Positions 24,501 through 36,400 of a stretch of DNA of 64,000 bases are shown here, in pieces. Made by a program: the position numbers and the translations under genes. The notes beneath the pieces were generated by a model, which made no database searches, was not told where the DNA came from, and was given only the letters and a program-made list of their open reading frames with translations. The first letter of the stretch is position 1. Each line of letters starts with the position of its first letter. Source of the stretch: Antedon bifida (Eukaryota; Echinodermata; Crinoidea; Comatulida; Antedonidae); assembly GCA_963402885.1 (NCBI GenBank), contig OY727101.1:16716417-16780416 (forward strand). The letters run 5' to 3'.

Positions 24501-27272
24501 AAATCTAGTCAGATTGCAATAAACAATTATTGTGTCAGAGTTGAGGACAGGGTTCATGGAATGTACCATTATCTGGTAGGGGTGTTTGATATTGTAACTC
24601 TCTTCTCAGAGAGAATATGCCAATGTCAGTTTATCTAGGTAAGCTAGGCACGAAATGTTGGCCATTTGAAATTACTTCATACATTTTCTTTAAAATATCA
24701 AATCTTTCTGGTGGCCTTACACATTGCTTTATATTATCTTAATGGGAATAATATTCAAATCTTAGTAGTTAAAGAATGGTAATTGAGAAATTGTGTGTTG
24801 TCTTCTAGTTGTACTTAATAGGCTATTAGTATTAGTATTACGAAACAGGTAAATTATCCAAGAGACGATAATAACATCTTTTTTTTTTAAAGTTCTTTCA
24901 TAATAAATGAAGTCTAGATACATATGTCTACTGTATAGTTTTTTGTTACAACGTTTAATGTTTGAGCACTGCTATTCTTAATTGTAAAAAGCACTTTATT
25001 CCATTGATTATCTTCACCCAGGAGAAAAATGGGTACTGAATATCAGTACACACTGCTCTTCTAATTATTAATTTTCCAACATTAGAATGACAAATTGTGT
25101 GTTTCGCAGCATTTGATTGAATTAATTTTGGATTATTATTATTATATTATAAATTAATTAAATAAGTGTGTATGTACAGTATATTATAAATAATAATTAT
25201 TTAACGAAAATGGTCATTCTTCGAAATGAATGTACAGTAATAAAAGAAAATGTGTAACAATTTCACTAACTGTAGCATAAAGAAATGCTACTCATAAGAG
25301 CAAAATATGCTGTTACAACACCACCTCTGACACTAATTAATTAATAAAAAACAGTCCTTTGCAATGTGTAATCTTAGGTAAAATTTTATAGCATAAAATG
25401 TACCTCTAATGACCACAATCCTTTTATACCTTAAATCTAAGCAATTTATATCAATTTTCCACACTGGTTCCCATCAATAAAAGAAACAGTATATTTCTGT
25501 GGATAACCCTGACTCTGTACAAAATGTGTTTATTTTATTATGCATCAATCCCCTTTATAAATATATAAAATAATAGTTACTTTAAGGAACCACCTGCCTG
25601 CTAAATATTCACTACTTTTTCAGACACTGTACAATACAACTGTACTTTTGTATTCTGATTCACACTGGTTTAAAATGTTTTGCGTGACCACGTATCTAAC
25701 TGTGGTTTAAATGTGGTAAAATCCCTCTTGTAGTTTTGGGCTTTTATATTGGTGCTTCACTCGAGAAAAAGGATAAAAAATAATGATATACAGTAAATTA
25801 TTTAAATAAATTTCTCCACATTTTACAGAATTAATTTTTATTATAACTTCCTCTTTTGTTTAATATTACTGTATATTATTAATTTATGTACACTCATTGC
25901 TGAGTATTTCACAAAAAACATTTAATCTGATTTGATAGTGTGGACAGAGCCTTTATAATCAAATGGGACAACCAGCTACTGATGCACTTACTGATTAATG
26001 CTAATACTTCCAACACCTTTTACGATAATTGATCATCACATAATTATTGTAACAAAAATGGCAATGATCAGGATCTAATTGGCTAGTATTAGATGCGTTG
26101 ATGCGTTTAATTTTAAACATATGGTGGTGGTGGTGGTGGTGGTGGTGGTGGTGATGGTGGGTTGATAGTGGTGGTGGTGCTGGAGTGGTGGTGTTGGTGG
26201 AGGTGCAATTTTAAAGCAAAACAGAAACTTATCCCATTCTGCCTTTAGATCAGATCCCTCACATTTGAATTGTATAAAAACTATTACAAATTTAAGGGTA
26301 GGATTATGTACCCAATGGTGGGATTGGAATTTATTTATTTATTTACTAAACATTAGGTTTATCGCAAATAGCTTGATTTTATGAGGAACGTCATTGCACA
26401 ATGCATGATGGGAAGGGTTTGGGAGAAATAGTGTCACCACCAGTATATAAAGTTTTTATTATACAGTGGAGCTTGCTCCCAAACTCTTCCCACCATGCAT
26501 CGCTCAGGCTATTTGCGATAAACTTTATTTGGAAAATACTGTAGCTCAATGTGGTTTCAGTCGTCTGGAACAAGTCAAAATATTGTATCACTCAGATAAT
26601 AAAATAATATGAATAGCCTAGGGTGGGGTGGGAGTGCTGTTACTGTTATTTTACTATTAAATGGCATATATATATACTGTTCTACATCTTTTTCCTCATT
26701 GTCAATTCAAGACAAACATCAATCAATAATTTCAAAATGAAATATGAAATTTTTATAACTAGAAAATGATTATGCATCTGTTTTAAACTAATTATTCATT
26801 GTTTCACTTACAATACCTTATGTCTAGCCATATGGCCATCCTGAGGGAAAGTAACATGAGACATCAAATTAATAAATTAAAAGCATTGAGTCATATTAAT
26901 AAATAAAATATTTAATACAATTTACGTGGTATGTGAAGACAAAAACGACAATGCAATTTATAATTATAAAGTGCATTCATTAATAAAAATGGTATTTACA
27001 GTAAATGGTAGTAGTTAGGCACGATTAAAATGTTGGCCCGTCTACATTTTTAGGTTATTTCTGTCTCCAATTATAAATATTAATATAATATAGAGGGCTT
27101 AAACACGCTAAAAAATGTAGACCACCCGAAATTATTAACTTGGGGGTTGGAACATCTGCTAGTACAGTAGTAGCAGAGGGATTTTCTTTGGCGGCAGAAG
27201 CCGAACGGACTTGGTAAATATTTTTCCTTGGTGGCACACCATCATATTTGATCGTTCCATCATAATTCATAC
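18517..27272 (-). CDS. Possible small multi-exon gene, unknown function
   Basis: Exon-like pieces on the minus strand are all open in phase 0. (a) 27272 downward: a start at 27270 reading MNYDGTIKYDGVPPRKNIYQ; its donor is unresolved, with GTACTA near 27165 one option. (b) 26840-26817: 24 nt, acceptor CCCTCAG, GTATTG donor, DGHMARHK. (c) 20805-20746: 60 nt, acceptor TTTACAG, GTAGAG donor, YLDKLWPSQFFAVQTSTRIK. (d) 18660-18517: acceptor TTTTTTAG, then SEHCWYLGVSQHWSDLPSFS, ending KSAGLKPNYF and TGA. I do not recognise the product. The residues look protein-like (several Trp, Tyr and Cys, and exon lengths divisible by three), but the splice sites are only moderate and the introns are long. Pieces c and d are better supported than a and b. 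It could be chance. Confidence 0.35.
19199..19278. mobile_element. MITE-1 copy, right end missing
   Basis: Left end CTACACTATCAAACTAGTTTG is followed by a shortened interior. The right arm decays after TTGTCACATA. Confidence 0.65.
20861..22509. mobile_element. 1.65-kb non-autonomous DNA transposon
   Basis: TTAAAGGGGGGTTCCGGGTT at the left is inverted at the right as AACCCAGAATCCCCCTTTAA. The outer TTAA on each side could be the target-site duplication. The interior is richer in CG dinucleotides than its surroundings and has no long ORF. Confidence 0.65.
22569..22757. mobile_element. MITE with 20-bp inverted ends
   Basis: TAAGGCCAATTTACACAGA at the left is inverted as TCTGTGTAAATTGACCTTTA at the right. 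There is no coding capacity. It directly follows the 1.65-kb element. Confidence 0.75.
22758..23918. other. Gene-free AT-rich stretch
   Basis: Only a short (AGT)n run near 23628-23646 and diverged local duplications around 23330-23540 (ATATAGCATCATGAAGAATA and variant). No exon-like segment was found. Confidence 0.5.
23919..24079. mobile_element. MITE-1 copy
   Basis: Both ends are present (CGGTCTACACTATCAAACTA, and GTGTAGACAGAGCTTAA at the right) with two GGTAG(C/T)GATATG units. Confidence 0.8.
24560..24655. mobile_element. MITE-2 fragment
   Basis: Right arm only: TTTATCTAGGTAAGCTAGGC and ACGAAATG, as at the end of the 13340-13520 copy. Confidence 0.55.
26121..26212. repeat. (GGT)n microsatellite
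   Basis: About ten clean GGT units, then an interrupted GGT/GCT/GAT continuation. Confidence 0.9.
26357..26523. mobile_element. MITE with GTTTATCGCAAATAGC ends
   Basis: GTTTATCGCAAATAGC is inverted at the right as GCTATTTGCGATAAAC. Inner arms GCATGATGGGAAGGGTTTGG and CCAAACTCTTCCCACCATGC are also inverted, so the element is a near-perfect hairpin. Confidence 0.8.
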
Positions 27273-27991
27273 CTGGCAGCAGCCAAAAAAAAATGGACAG
27301 ATGTAGAAAATGTACAGGCTATATACAATTATAAAAAGCAATTAAACCAACAAATAAATTAAGGGAATTTCTAAAACAAAAAAGCTAAGCCAAAGAAATA
27401 TGGTAAAATTAGCGAGCAGGTTACCGCGCAGGAGAAAAGGCAATCATCAGCCGCCTTCTTTCTTGCCTGCCTGCCTCTCCCCTCTCCTCCTAGCTAGCCT
27501 CGACTGCATGTCTTCGTTCGTCGTCAAGAAGTACCAAACAGGCGTAAATGCTAAAAAAACATGTTCATATGATAAACAAAGGGCAATTAATGATTAACTA
27601 ACCTCTAACTATGTGAAATGGTACAAATAATCCAAAATAAGTTCATTTCGGGAAAGTAAACAACCTCCATCATCCGTCCATGAGCAGTCAGCTTGCAGAC
27701 AGGTTGTTGGGGAAAAATGTAGACCGTCTTTTTAACAATCTCAACTTTGACCCAAATGGCAATGTTGACACGCTTCAGTTGTTATTGGATTTTTTTTTTA
27801 ATCGCGTAATTAAACAAAAATATAACAATTACAAACATATGGAATAAATTTCAACACCCGCAAATATACGTCGAAATAGATATTATTTTGTTATATAATG
27901 TTTAAAAGGTATCTTAATAACATTCAGCACCAATGATACGTGTAATTATTTTTATAGTACAATTGTTTACAAATGGAATGATAGTTGATTC

Positions 27992-28205
27992 ATGGAGGTA
28001 TAAAAATACCTCCATGGTTGATTTATGTTCTCTGAAAAAAAGATCATGATGTATTTTTAATGAATTTGCGGAATGTGATTAAAATTATAATTTTATTGCA
28101 TGCTGTCATCTTCACAAATGTAACAGAATGGCGACGCAAATATTATCCGCCGATAATTTGTTACGGTTTTGTGTTTACTCCTTCCTACCAACCATGGAGG
28201 TAAAA
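27992..28205. mobile_element. MITE with TACCTCCATGGTTG ends
   Basis: TACCTCCATGGTTG (about 28005) is inverted as CAACCATGGAGGTA at 28190-28203. A small hairpin of the same motif sits at 27992-28015. A related fragment lies at 30262-30292. Confidence 0.6.
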
Positions 28206-28437
28206 AAATAAATTGAATGTTTCCTACCTAGTCTAAATTAAAACTGAGTGCTATGTCGAGAGAGAAACATTGCATAATTCAATTAATTTGTTTTAAATAT
28301 AAGACAATTAACTCAAGAAAAGAAAATAAGTATCAACAATTATATTGATACTTACTCTTAGATTTATTATTGATAAAACATGTATAAATACAATTGATCC
28401 GTAATATGACAATATCACCTTTTTAGAAATAGTACTA

Positions 28438-28812
28438 CGGTAACTGCTCAAGTGGACCCAACCTAGCACCAGGATAGCACAGTGATATAAAATAGAAATA
28501 AGTCAATACTTTTAATATCTTTTCGTGTGTTAATACACAGTTCTCAAATGGACCCAATTTGGCCCTAAGTGAAGCACAGTCATATAAAATAGAAATACAG
28601 TCACAATTAAGTTTCAATATCTTTTCGTATGTTAATACACTGTGCTCAAGTGGACACAATTTGGGAACAGTGATATAAAATAGAAATATGTCACTGAATG
28701 TTAATATCTTTTCATATGTTAATACACTGTGGTCCAGTGGACCCAATTAAGTTTCAATATATTTTCGTATGTTAATACATTGTGCTCCAGTGGATCCAAT
28801 TTGGCGCCAGTG
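28438..28812. repeat. Diverged tandem repeat, about 60-110 bp units
   Basis: Around five units share TTTCGTATGTTAATACACTG, TGGACCCAATTTGG and GATATAAAATAGAAAT. It produces several spurious short ORFs on both strands. Confidence 0.75.
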
Positions 28813-29689
28813 GTGGAGCACAGCAAAATAGTCACACACAAAAACATCGAGAGAAAAAATACTGGAATAAAAAATATTTCAAACTTGGTATATCGGTTAC
28901 TCCATCCGTAATGCAATATCAGTGATTTTAATAACTTGCGTTTGTCTAAGATAAATACTTATTTAGTGTCCCCGGAAAGTGCACTCATTCATTGAAATAT
29001 GAAATTAAATATTAAGTCTCCAGTTCTAGCCCACCATGGTTGGGGCAGAGCTAATAATGAAAATAGAGCCCAGAATTACACTTATATTTATACGTATTAC
29101 TATACATAATCACCTATGATAATTATGATAATATTAAAATTTCAACTATCCAGCAGATGCGACCTCAAAGTTTTAGGTGGGGTTTTCTACTTTAAAAACT
29201 CGACTTCGTATATGCCTACGGCCTCGGCCCGGCGGCGGAATTAGTCTAAGCTTCGAAATTGGTCTAGAAATCGGCATCTTTGCAAATGTTCTATATTTGA
29301 TCTTATTTCACTCTCCATTAACCCCATACAAAAACCATTGGAGACAAACTATCTGTTTAAAAGATGTTTATTCTGGGACGGTGCGGCCATACACACCAGC
29401 TACCATAGACGTGTATTCATAACATATATTACAATATAATATCTTGCATGAATCGGACATTTCGCTACCACCAACGTAGAAACATTGATTAAACAAAATC
29501 AAAATTTAACAGTGTGGCGTGTTGACCGCGAATGACTAACAATACCGTCTTTCCCACTACTCCTGCACAACTATTGCATAACAACGCATGGCATACCAAC
29601 CCGTTTCGTACACCTGCGATGAAATTAATAAATTCAATTTATTTTAAAATTGAGGGCGGCAAACATACAATTTACGAGATCAAAAACAG

Positions 29690-29967
29690 GTTAAAAAAAA
29701 AATTAAATAAAAAAAAAGATGTTAAATGTGCTCTCCCTGCCTCAGCACTAAGGCCCTGCCACAGCCTTTTGGGGTCGTTTCCAGCACATCACCAGATGCA
29801 TTGATGTTGTCGCCTCATGATGTGTGGTGGAAAGGGGGACGTATAATCTGTGAACCCCAAACACAGTGGTCGCATACCTTTAACTCTATTCCACCGACCA
29901 GCGTGGGAATCGAACCCACGACATACGTGTTGTCAACACGACGCTCAGGCGACTGAGCCAACTGGTC
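29690..29967 (-). mobile_element. SINE-B with tRNA-Val(GAC)-like head
   Basis: On the minus strand the tRNA-like head (29967-29896) is followed by a body ending in a T-rich tail near 29690. The body (GGTGGAATAGAGTTAAAGG ... AAGGCTGTGGCAGGGCCTTA) is not tRNA-related. No other full copy was seen in this window. Confidence 0.65.
29896..29967 (-). tRNA. tRNA-like fold, anticodon GAC (Val), probably a SINE head
   Basis: 72 nt fold as a cloverleaf: acceptor GACCAGT/GCTGGTC, D stem GCTC/GAGC, anticodon loop TTGACAA with GAC, T arm GTGGG-TTCGATT-CCCAC. Position 27-43 is a T-T mismatch. Valine GAC tRNAs are normally absent in animals, and a body plus T-rich tail follows, so a SINE promoter is more likely than a working tRNA. 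Confidence 0.4.
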
Positions 29968-30069
29968 ATTTTGGTTTTAACAAGATTAATATGATATTTA
30001 TGACGTAATGATGAATTACGTAATACACGTATAATAGACTATTTATCAGCTGATCAGTCATGTACTACT

Positions 30070-30159
30070 TTGTGGCCTAACGGGTAATGCTCAGGTTTGG
30101 GTGCTGTCAGCTCTTAAGTAGATTGGGTTCGAACCTCTACGGAATTTTTTTTTTTTTTA
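30070..30159 (+). mobile_element. Short tRNA-like SINE fragment with T run
   Basis: Box A-like GTGGCCTAACGGGTAATGC and box B-like GGGTTCGAACC are 38 bp apart, followed by a run of 13 T. The fold is poor, so it is probably a degraded pol III-derived element. Confidence 0.45.
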
Positions 30160-30444
30160 ATGGAAAATAATGAATATTGTTTTTCTTTTATTTTGAAAGG
30201 AAGAGTTGTAAATGTCAGGCCTAAACAAGTGGACATTTTTTAAAATCAGAAACAACGTTGCATCATGGAGGTATAAATAGACCTCCATGGTTGCATTTAC
30301 AGACCTTTATTAATATTATTTCGTATCCTTTTTAGGAACGTTTATAGTGTTCATCCAATGAAAACTAGCTATTGCAGGGATTTCCACCTCTTGGGTGATC
30401 CAATCGAAATACAGCGATACGTAAACAAAATTGACTCATTCGCC

Positions 30445-30459
30445 ATGAAGGTATCGTAA
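30445..30459 (+). promoter_or_regulatory. Minimal upstream ORF before RAB3GAP2
   Basis: ATG AAG GTA TCG TAA ends 12 bp before the RAB3GAP2 start. Its context (CGCCATGA) is at least as good as that of the main ATG, so it may lower initiation if it lies in the mRNA leader. Confidence 0.35.
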
Positions 30460-30471
30460 AATCACATACAA

Positions 30472-33400
30472 ATGTCGTGTGTTTTGAATAAGTTAGGACA
30501 ATTTCAAGACATTTCGGCAGTAAGTTCCTTCTTACTGAACTATCCATCAAACTTGGGAGCGCAATCGGAACAAAAAACGTCTAATGAAAATGGTAAGTTT
30601 TGCAGTCCAAAATTTCACCCAGCTAGGCCGACGATAATGTTATCCGTGTATATAGGTGTGGCAAAAGAAAAGCTGATTCGGGCTTGTAAAGCATGCCACA
30701 CTCCCGTTGAGTTCGTCTCAAATAGGGCTAGAAAATATTGTTGGTTTCTGGAACGTTTATTATAGAATTATATATATAATTGTATTGAAGTTAACAGTAA
30801 TATCGGATGATATATTTATTTTGCTGGTAAATATAATAAATAAATTATTTTTTGCAACTTGTATGGGCATGTTAAGAGTATGAGGACCATGATGGTAGGA
30901 CATGTATGTACACACAACACAGGTACGTGATGTGATGTGATCTACAGTAATAGTATTATAATATAATAATATTTTATTTACAGAAGGCTGGGATGAAGAC
31001 TGGTCGTGGCCTGATGATGCCAATGAAGCTAAACAGGTACTATTTTAAAAAAAACAATTTCCGAATCTTTATTTTTAAACAACTATAATTTCATCAATCA
31101 GTGATTGTTATTTTTTCTTTTAAATTACACAATCACACACAAATTAATTTATTTAATAAATATTCTAAGCACACAGCAATCCACATTTCTAGTACGTTGC
31201 ATCATTTCATATGTACAGTCATTTTTAATTAATACAGTAGTATTTTATTGATTACATATATTTGTTTTAAGGAGGAGAGAGGTAGCAACAAAGATGAGAG
31301 TGTAACTAAGGATGCTTGGTTACCTGACTGCAGTGTAAGCCTTTCGCCAGCAAATGATTTGTTGGTTGTTGCATATGAAGAGAGAGTCGTCTTTCTTCAA
31401 CGTAAGTTGATATAATATTAATAGTTCACTTTATCTGTCACCAAACAGATAATATATTCTTTGATTATTATAATTATTTTTATTAGTTGAATACTGTAAA
31501 CACACAAAATTATGAGCACGTCTCTCAAGAAAGTTAAAGACTCTTCATACCTATTAATCAGTGTCACACTGTGAAAAGATGAAGATGAAAAAACAAAGTT
31601 AGAAATATAGAATCATAATGGCTTGCCTCGCTTTTTTTCGGATTTTGTTTTATATTATAATGATTATATCAAACTCATTAGTATACCCTCTGGTTTCTGT
31701 ACAGAATAATTAACAAAATATAAGCACATTGCTAAATTTGTAGAAATATTGAAACAAATGATCAATAAATACACATATAAGATAATATTTAAATTTAATA
31801 TATTTTATTTTTCTGTAGAAAAATGGGACCCAGACGAAACTGAAGGGGCAGGTTGCAGGTACCATATTATATACAAAGGAATGCTAAACCAGGAGGAAGG
31901 GTAAGCTGTGTATTTACTTCAGCACCTTTCACAAATGTATTAAGTAATAGCAAATCACATGCTTTGTTTGCTACAGTATGGGTAGTTGTCGGCCATGAGA
32001 AAATCCAGATTTTTTTTCCATCATTTACAGGGAATGTATAACAAATGTTCTATGCGTACCGTTGGCATCTCAACAACGCAGTTCCCAAGGAAGACCAGAC
32101 TGGACGTGTGTCATAGTTGGATTTACATCGGGATATGTTAGAATGTACACTGAGAATGGCGCCCTCTTGTTGTCACAGTTGCTCCACGAGGATCCAGTCT
32201 TAAACCTAAAGTGTAGGACACATGATGTTCCGCGCTATCCCGGAATTGCGGAACAACCGGAAGAGCTGTCCATACTTTTCCCAACATCCTTAGTACTTGT
32301 CGATGGATTTAGCTTGTTTCAGTCTCTCCGAGCTTGCCGTAACCAATTAGCAAGAGGTAATAATATTATATATAAATGTTTGTTTTATTTATTAAAATGA
32401 CACATAAAATTGTGTTTAAATAATTTATTTTTAATAATATGGATTATATATAAGTGTTTCAATGGCTACTTTAAAATATTGAATGTTTTCTACAGCACAT
32501 GCAAGTGGGACTGATGCCATTCAGCCTCCACCATTAGCATACAAGAAATGGGGGTTACTAAACCAGGATACAACTGAAGATCAAGTTAGTTGTGGTAAGT
32601 TTTATAATAAATACAATAAAACCTCTATAAAGGGCCTTTCACACCTGTTCCGTAACCGTGCCGGAACAGGTGTGAAAGACCCTTTAAGGGGACACCCTCG
32701 AGACCCAACAAAATGTCTCCTTAGTAGGGCTGTCCCCTAAATAGGGGTTGGCGATAGTGTTAAAACATATATTGCCCCTTGTTTGTTTAAAAGGAAAGTG
32801 TCCCCTTAATATAGGGGTGTCCTAAAGGAGAGGTTCTACTATATAATGGTTTTTCAACACCAGTGCCATACATTGGCAGTAAATAACATATAGTGTATCT
32901 TGGGAGTGTCTATATGGAGAGCCATCTCGATAGTGCTTTGCACTCATGGCAATCCTCAGGGTGCTGCACCGCTGTCTTGTTGTCATGTATTTTTGTGCCT
33001 GAAAATTGAATAAAATAAAATACTAACTGTATTTTCTTTTGTAGGTGTGATAACCCCATGTGCATTTGATCAGCTACACACAGCATCCATTCTTGGTGGA
33101 TACTCTGCGGCCATTAAGTCCAATGCACCAGTTTGTTCAAGGTACCTGTCTGTCGGAACAAGCCCTTTTGTCGGGGTCTTTGATGCCATTGAAGTGAGGG
33201 AACATTTTATTTTATCATAGCAATTTTATCCTAAGTGTTCAATTTATCATTGGCCCCATCCTCATCATCTTTCCCATCATCATCATCAAAATAGCCATTG
33301 ATATCAAGCCACTTCTTCCTCATCATCATCTAGTGACACATCTAGACTCATATTTAACACAATAACTGTAATTTTATTTTTAGGGTAGTACTCAGCCCCT

Positions 33401-36400
33401 CATGTCGGATGTAGCTTTTGCAGTAGCAAGTAAACTCAAATCTGCCCTCATTTCAGCTGCCAGGTAAGTATATAGGCTGTAAATCTGCAAACAGTTTTGA
33501 GACAGTTACTACATACATGTATTATTGTGTGACATGAATATATTTATGTGTTTTTTTCTCTAGTGGATGGTGGTTCCGGGGTAAGCAACCAGCGGAGGAT
33601 TCATCTGCTGGAAAACCAAAAGTAGAACCAGCAACCTCGTTACCAATCCGGTAAACTTTTATCATTCTTTATAATTATCTTTTTTAAAATATAATTTCTT
33701 GAAGAGAAGACCGATTTAACTTACATCTGTTATAGTTAAAATTGAAAAGATAACATTTATATATAGCATTCTTTTCATTTCATATCTTTTTACTGTTTTT
33801 CTCAAATAACAATAATAGTTTATTCGTATATAGTGCATACAAGCAAGCTCGCAATGCACTGCACATTATTACTCCGGTCATTTTTTGGATCAAATACGTA
33901 TGGAAACATACTCCCATAATGCATGAGCTATTAATCAGCGCAAAGTTGTGTCTTGATCTAACCGGTACCCATTTTATACACCTGGGTGGAGGAAGGCAAA
34001 TGTAAGTAAAGTGTCTTGTCCAAGGATACAAGCAATGCGGCTAGAATTAGATTCAAACCACGATCTCACGATAAGTAATTCAACGTCCAACACACTGCGC
34101 CACACGACCTCTGTATCAATTATTTCTCAGATTTAGTATTCCTGATTTACGACGCAATGGCGACAGTATACATTTAGCTCCAACCAATAGATTAGCTGTT
34201 ACAACCGATAGCTTTGGGCGTGTCATGTTGGTTGATGTCACTAGAGGAATTGTTGTTAGAATCTGGAAAGGTATGGGCAAGTTAAGATATTCTGAACTCT
34301 AATAATAATAATAACAATAATAATAAAAGCATTTATAATGCGCCATATTTCCAATCAATGATTGCTCATAGGTGCAGTATATACATATATAAAACCATAA
34401 GAATTAAAACCACTTTAAAAAGCAAATTAAAATACCATAAAGGTCTATGACAATTAAAACTAGTCATACTACAGTAGTTACAACTGTTTAAAAAATGTTT
34501 AAAATATTTTAAGAAGATAAAAATGTACTGTATGTTAAAAATTAACAACTACTTAACTCTACTTTATTTTGTGTTTTAAAAAAATGGTAAACCTAACTTT
34601 CCTAGGCTGGTATTTGCAACTTTTTCTTCCACAAATGGATCATGAAATTAATTTATTATTCTAGGTTATCGTGATGCCCAGTGCGGGTGGGTACAAGTTA
34701 AAGAAGACTTCCATAAAGAGAAGTCGGACCAGAACAAAGGTTCAAAGAAAAAGAATGCTACATTTCCTAGGCTTGCATTGTTCTTGGTAATCTATGCACC
34801 ACGGCGTGGGATCCTAGAAGTATGGAACATCCAGCAGGGGCCTAGAGTGGCTGCTTTTAATGTGCCTAAATCTTGCAGGTTAGTCTTCAAACTTTTTGAA
34901 GAATTAAAACCTATTTTATTTTTTAAGTAGTAACAAATATGAATAAAATGTGAATTATTATGAAATACTGTATACATACTATACTGTGTATTAATTTCTT
35001 ACTTTTTCTGTCAAATTTATTTTAGACTCCTTGCTCCAGGCTATGGTATTCTTGGGCTTAATCATTTAACAGTACAGGATTCCAGGAGGCAATATAAGCA
35101 ACTTCAGTGTGTCTTGATGGAGCCTAGTGGTTTATTAAAAACAGTTTATGTTCCATTTCACTTAGCCCTTAGCGATAAGAACAGCAAGAAAGCTAGAGAT
35201 ATGCATCTTGTAAAGAAACTATCCAGCTTACTGCATAACAGAAATAATCTTAAAGGTAAGCTGATTGAAACATAAACATTAATAATATAGGGAGCTTTTG
35301 ATTTGTTATGACCGACGATCTAACTAGGTCAGGTCAGTCGATGTGTTGTCGGTCGTCGTCTGGACCTAGAAACACATAAAAACTATGTTGAGGCGTCCCA
35401 ATATCCCTAACATGGTGTAGTTTGGTCGTCAGATGCCAGTCGTCGCAAATCAAAAGATCAAAGAAAAGTACCATATATTTGTGATCTAATGGTATGACAC
35501 TTGTCCTGTAAACTAGAGGTTGCAGATTCAAGCCCATCTAGAAACCCTTTTTTCATGCAATTCCAACAATCATTGATAACATGCTCCAGTAAGTACTATT
35601 TGTAGAATATAGTTTGTTTATATTGATATTTTTTACATATATAGTAAATCATTATTTCTTTCGATATTTAAATTGTTTAGAACCTTTAGAGCAAGCTATA
35701 ACCCCTGTGCTACTGGATATTAAGATAGCATCATACAAACAACAGGTAATCATATGCATTTTGTGCAATTAAGTCAACCTCTTCCTTTAAAGCTCTGTCT
35801 ACACTATCAAACTAGTTTGACAAAAAAAGTGTGATGTGCCCATATTTGGTAGTGATACAGTATGACATCATCATGTCCATATATGGGCACATCACATTTT
35901 TTGTCACATAAAGTTTGATAGTGTAGACAGAGCTTAAGATTATATACCGTAATAAATAAATTAACATTTGATGTTTCCATTCAGATTTGAAACTTTATTA
36001 AACATACATACATATTGTTTCTATTAGTAATTTTCTTATAATTTCTTTATAGGGATTAAACAAAATCTTAGCTACAAAAAATGTACCGTCAATGGTACAA
36101 CTGTATGCAATGGAATCTCTGGTTGCGCAATTACGATCACAGGAGCCAAACTCGCTGGACTATGAGAGCCAGTGCCTACTGCAGTTCTGCCTAGCTCAGA
36201 AATGTCTACTCAAGTCTTACAATGGTATCTTGAAAATTAATAGTAGTGAGATAGCAGACAAAGTGGAGGAAGAGATTAGTATAGAGGTACTTGTTATCAA
36301 TTTCTTTCTAAAACTTTATCCAGTGGCATAACACAAAAGCATGAGGCCCCTGGTTTAAGGACCCTAAGTTGCCCTCCCACGCTCGAGGCCTCCGATTTGT

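Noticed and set aside
24274-24569. Overlapping 82-codon ORFs on both strands
   Set aside because: Mirror ORFs in unique sequence with no motif and no splice context.
27400-27597. 65-codon plus-strand ORF with a GC-rich patch
   Set aside because: Low-complexity Leu/Pro/Ser content without splice context. The patch could be a promoter but nothing proves it.
28435-28916. Several 60-100-codon ORFs
   Set aside because: Products of the tandem repeat; their repeated residues follow the repeat unit.
29177-29422. 81-codon plus-strand ORF
   Set aside because: Compositionally odd (Arg/Pro/Gly then Ile/Leu) but without splice sites or recognisable domain.
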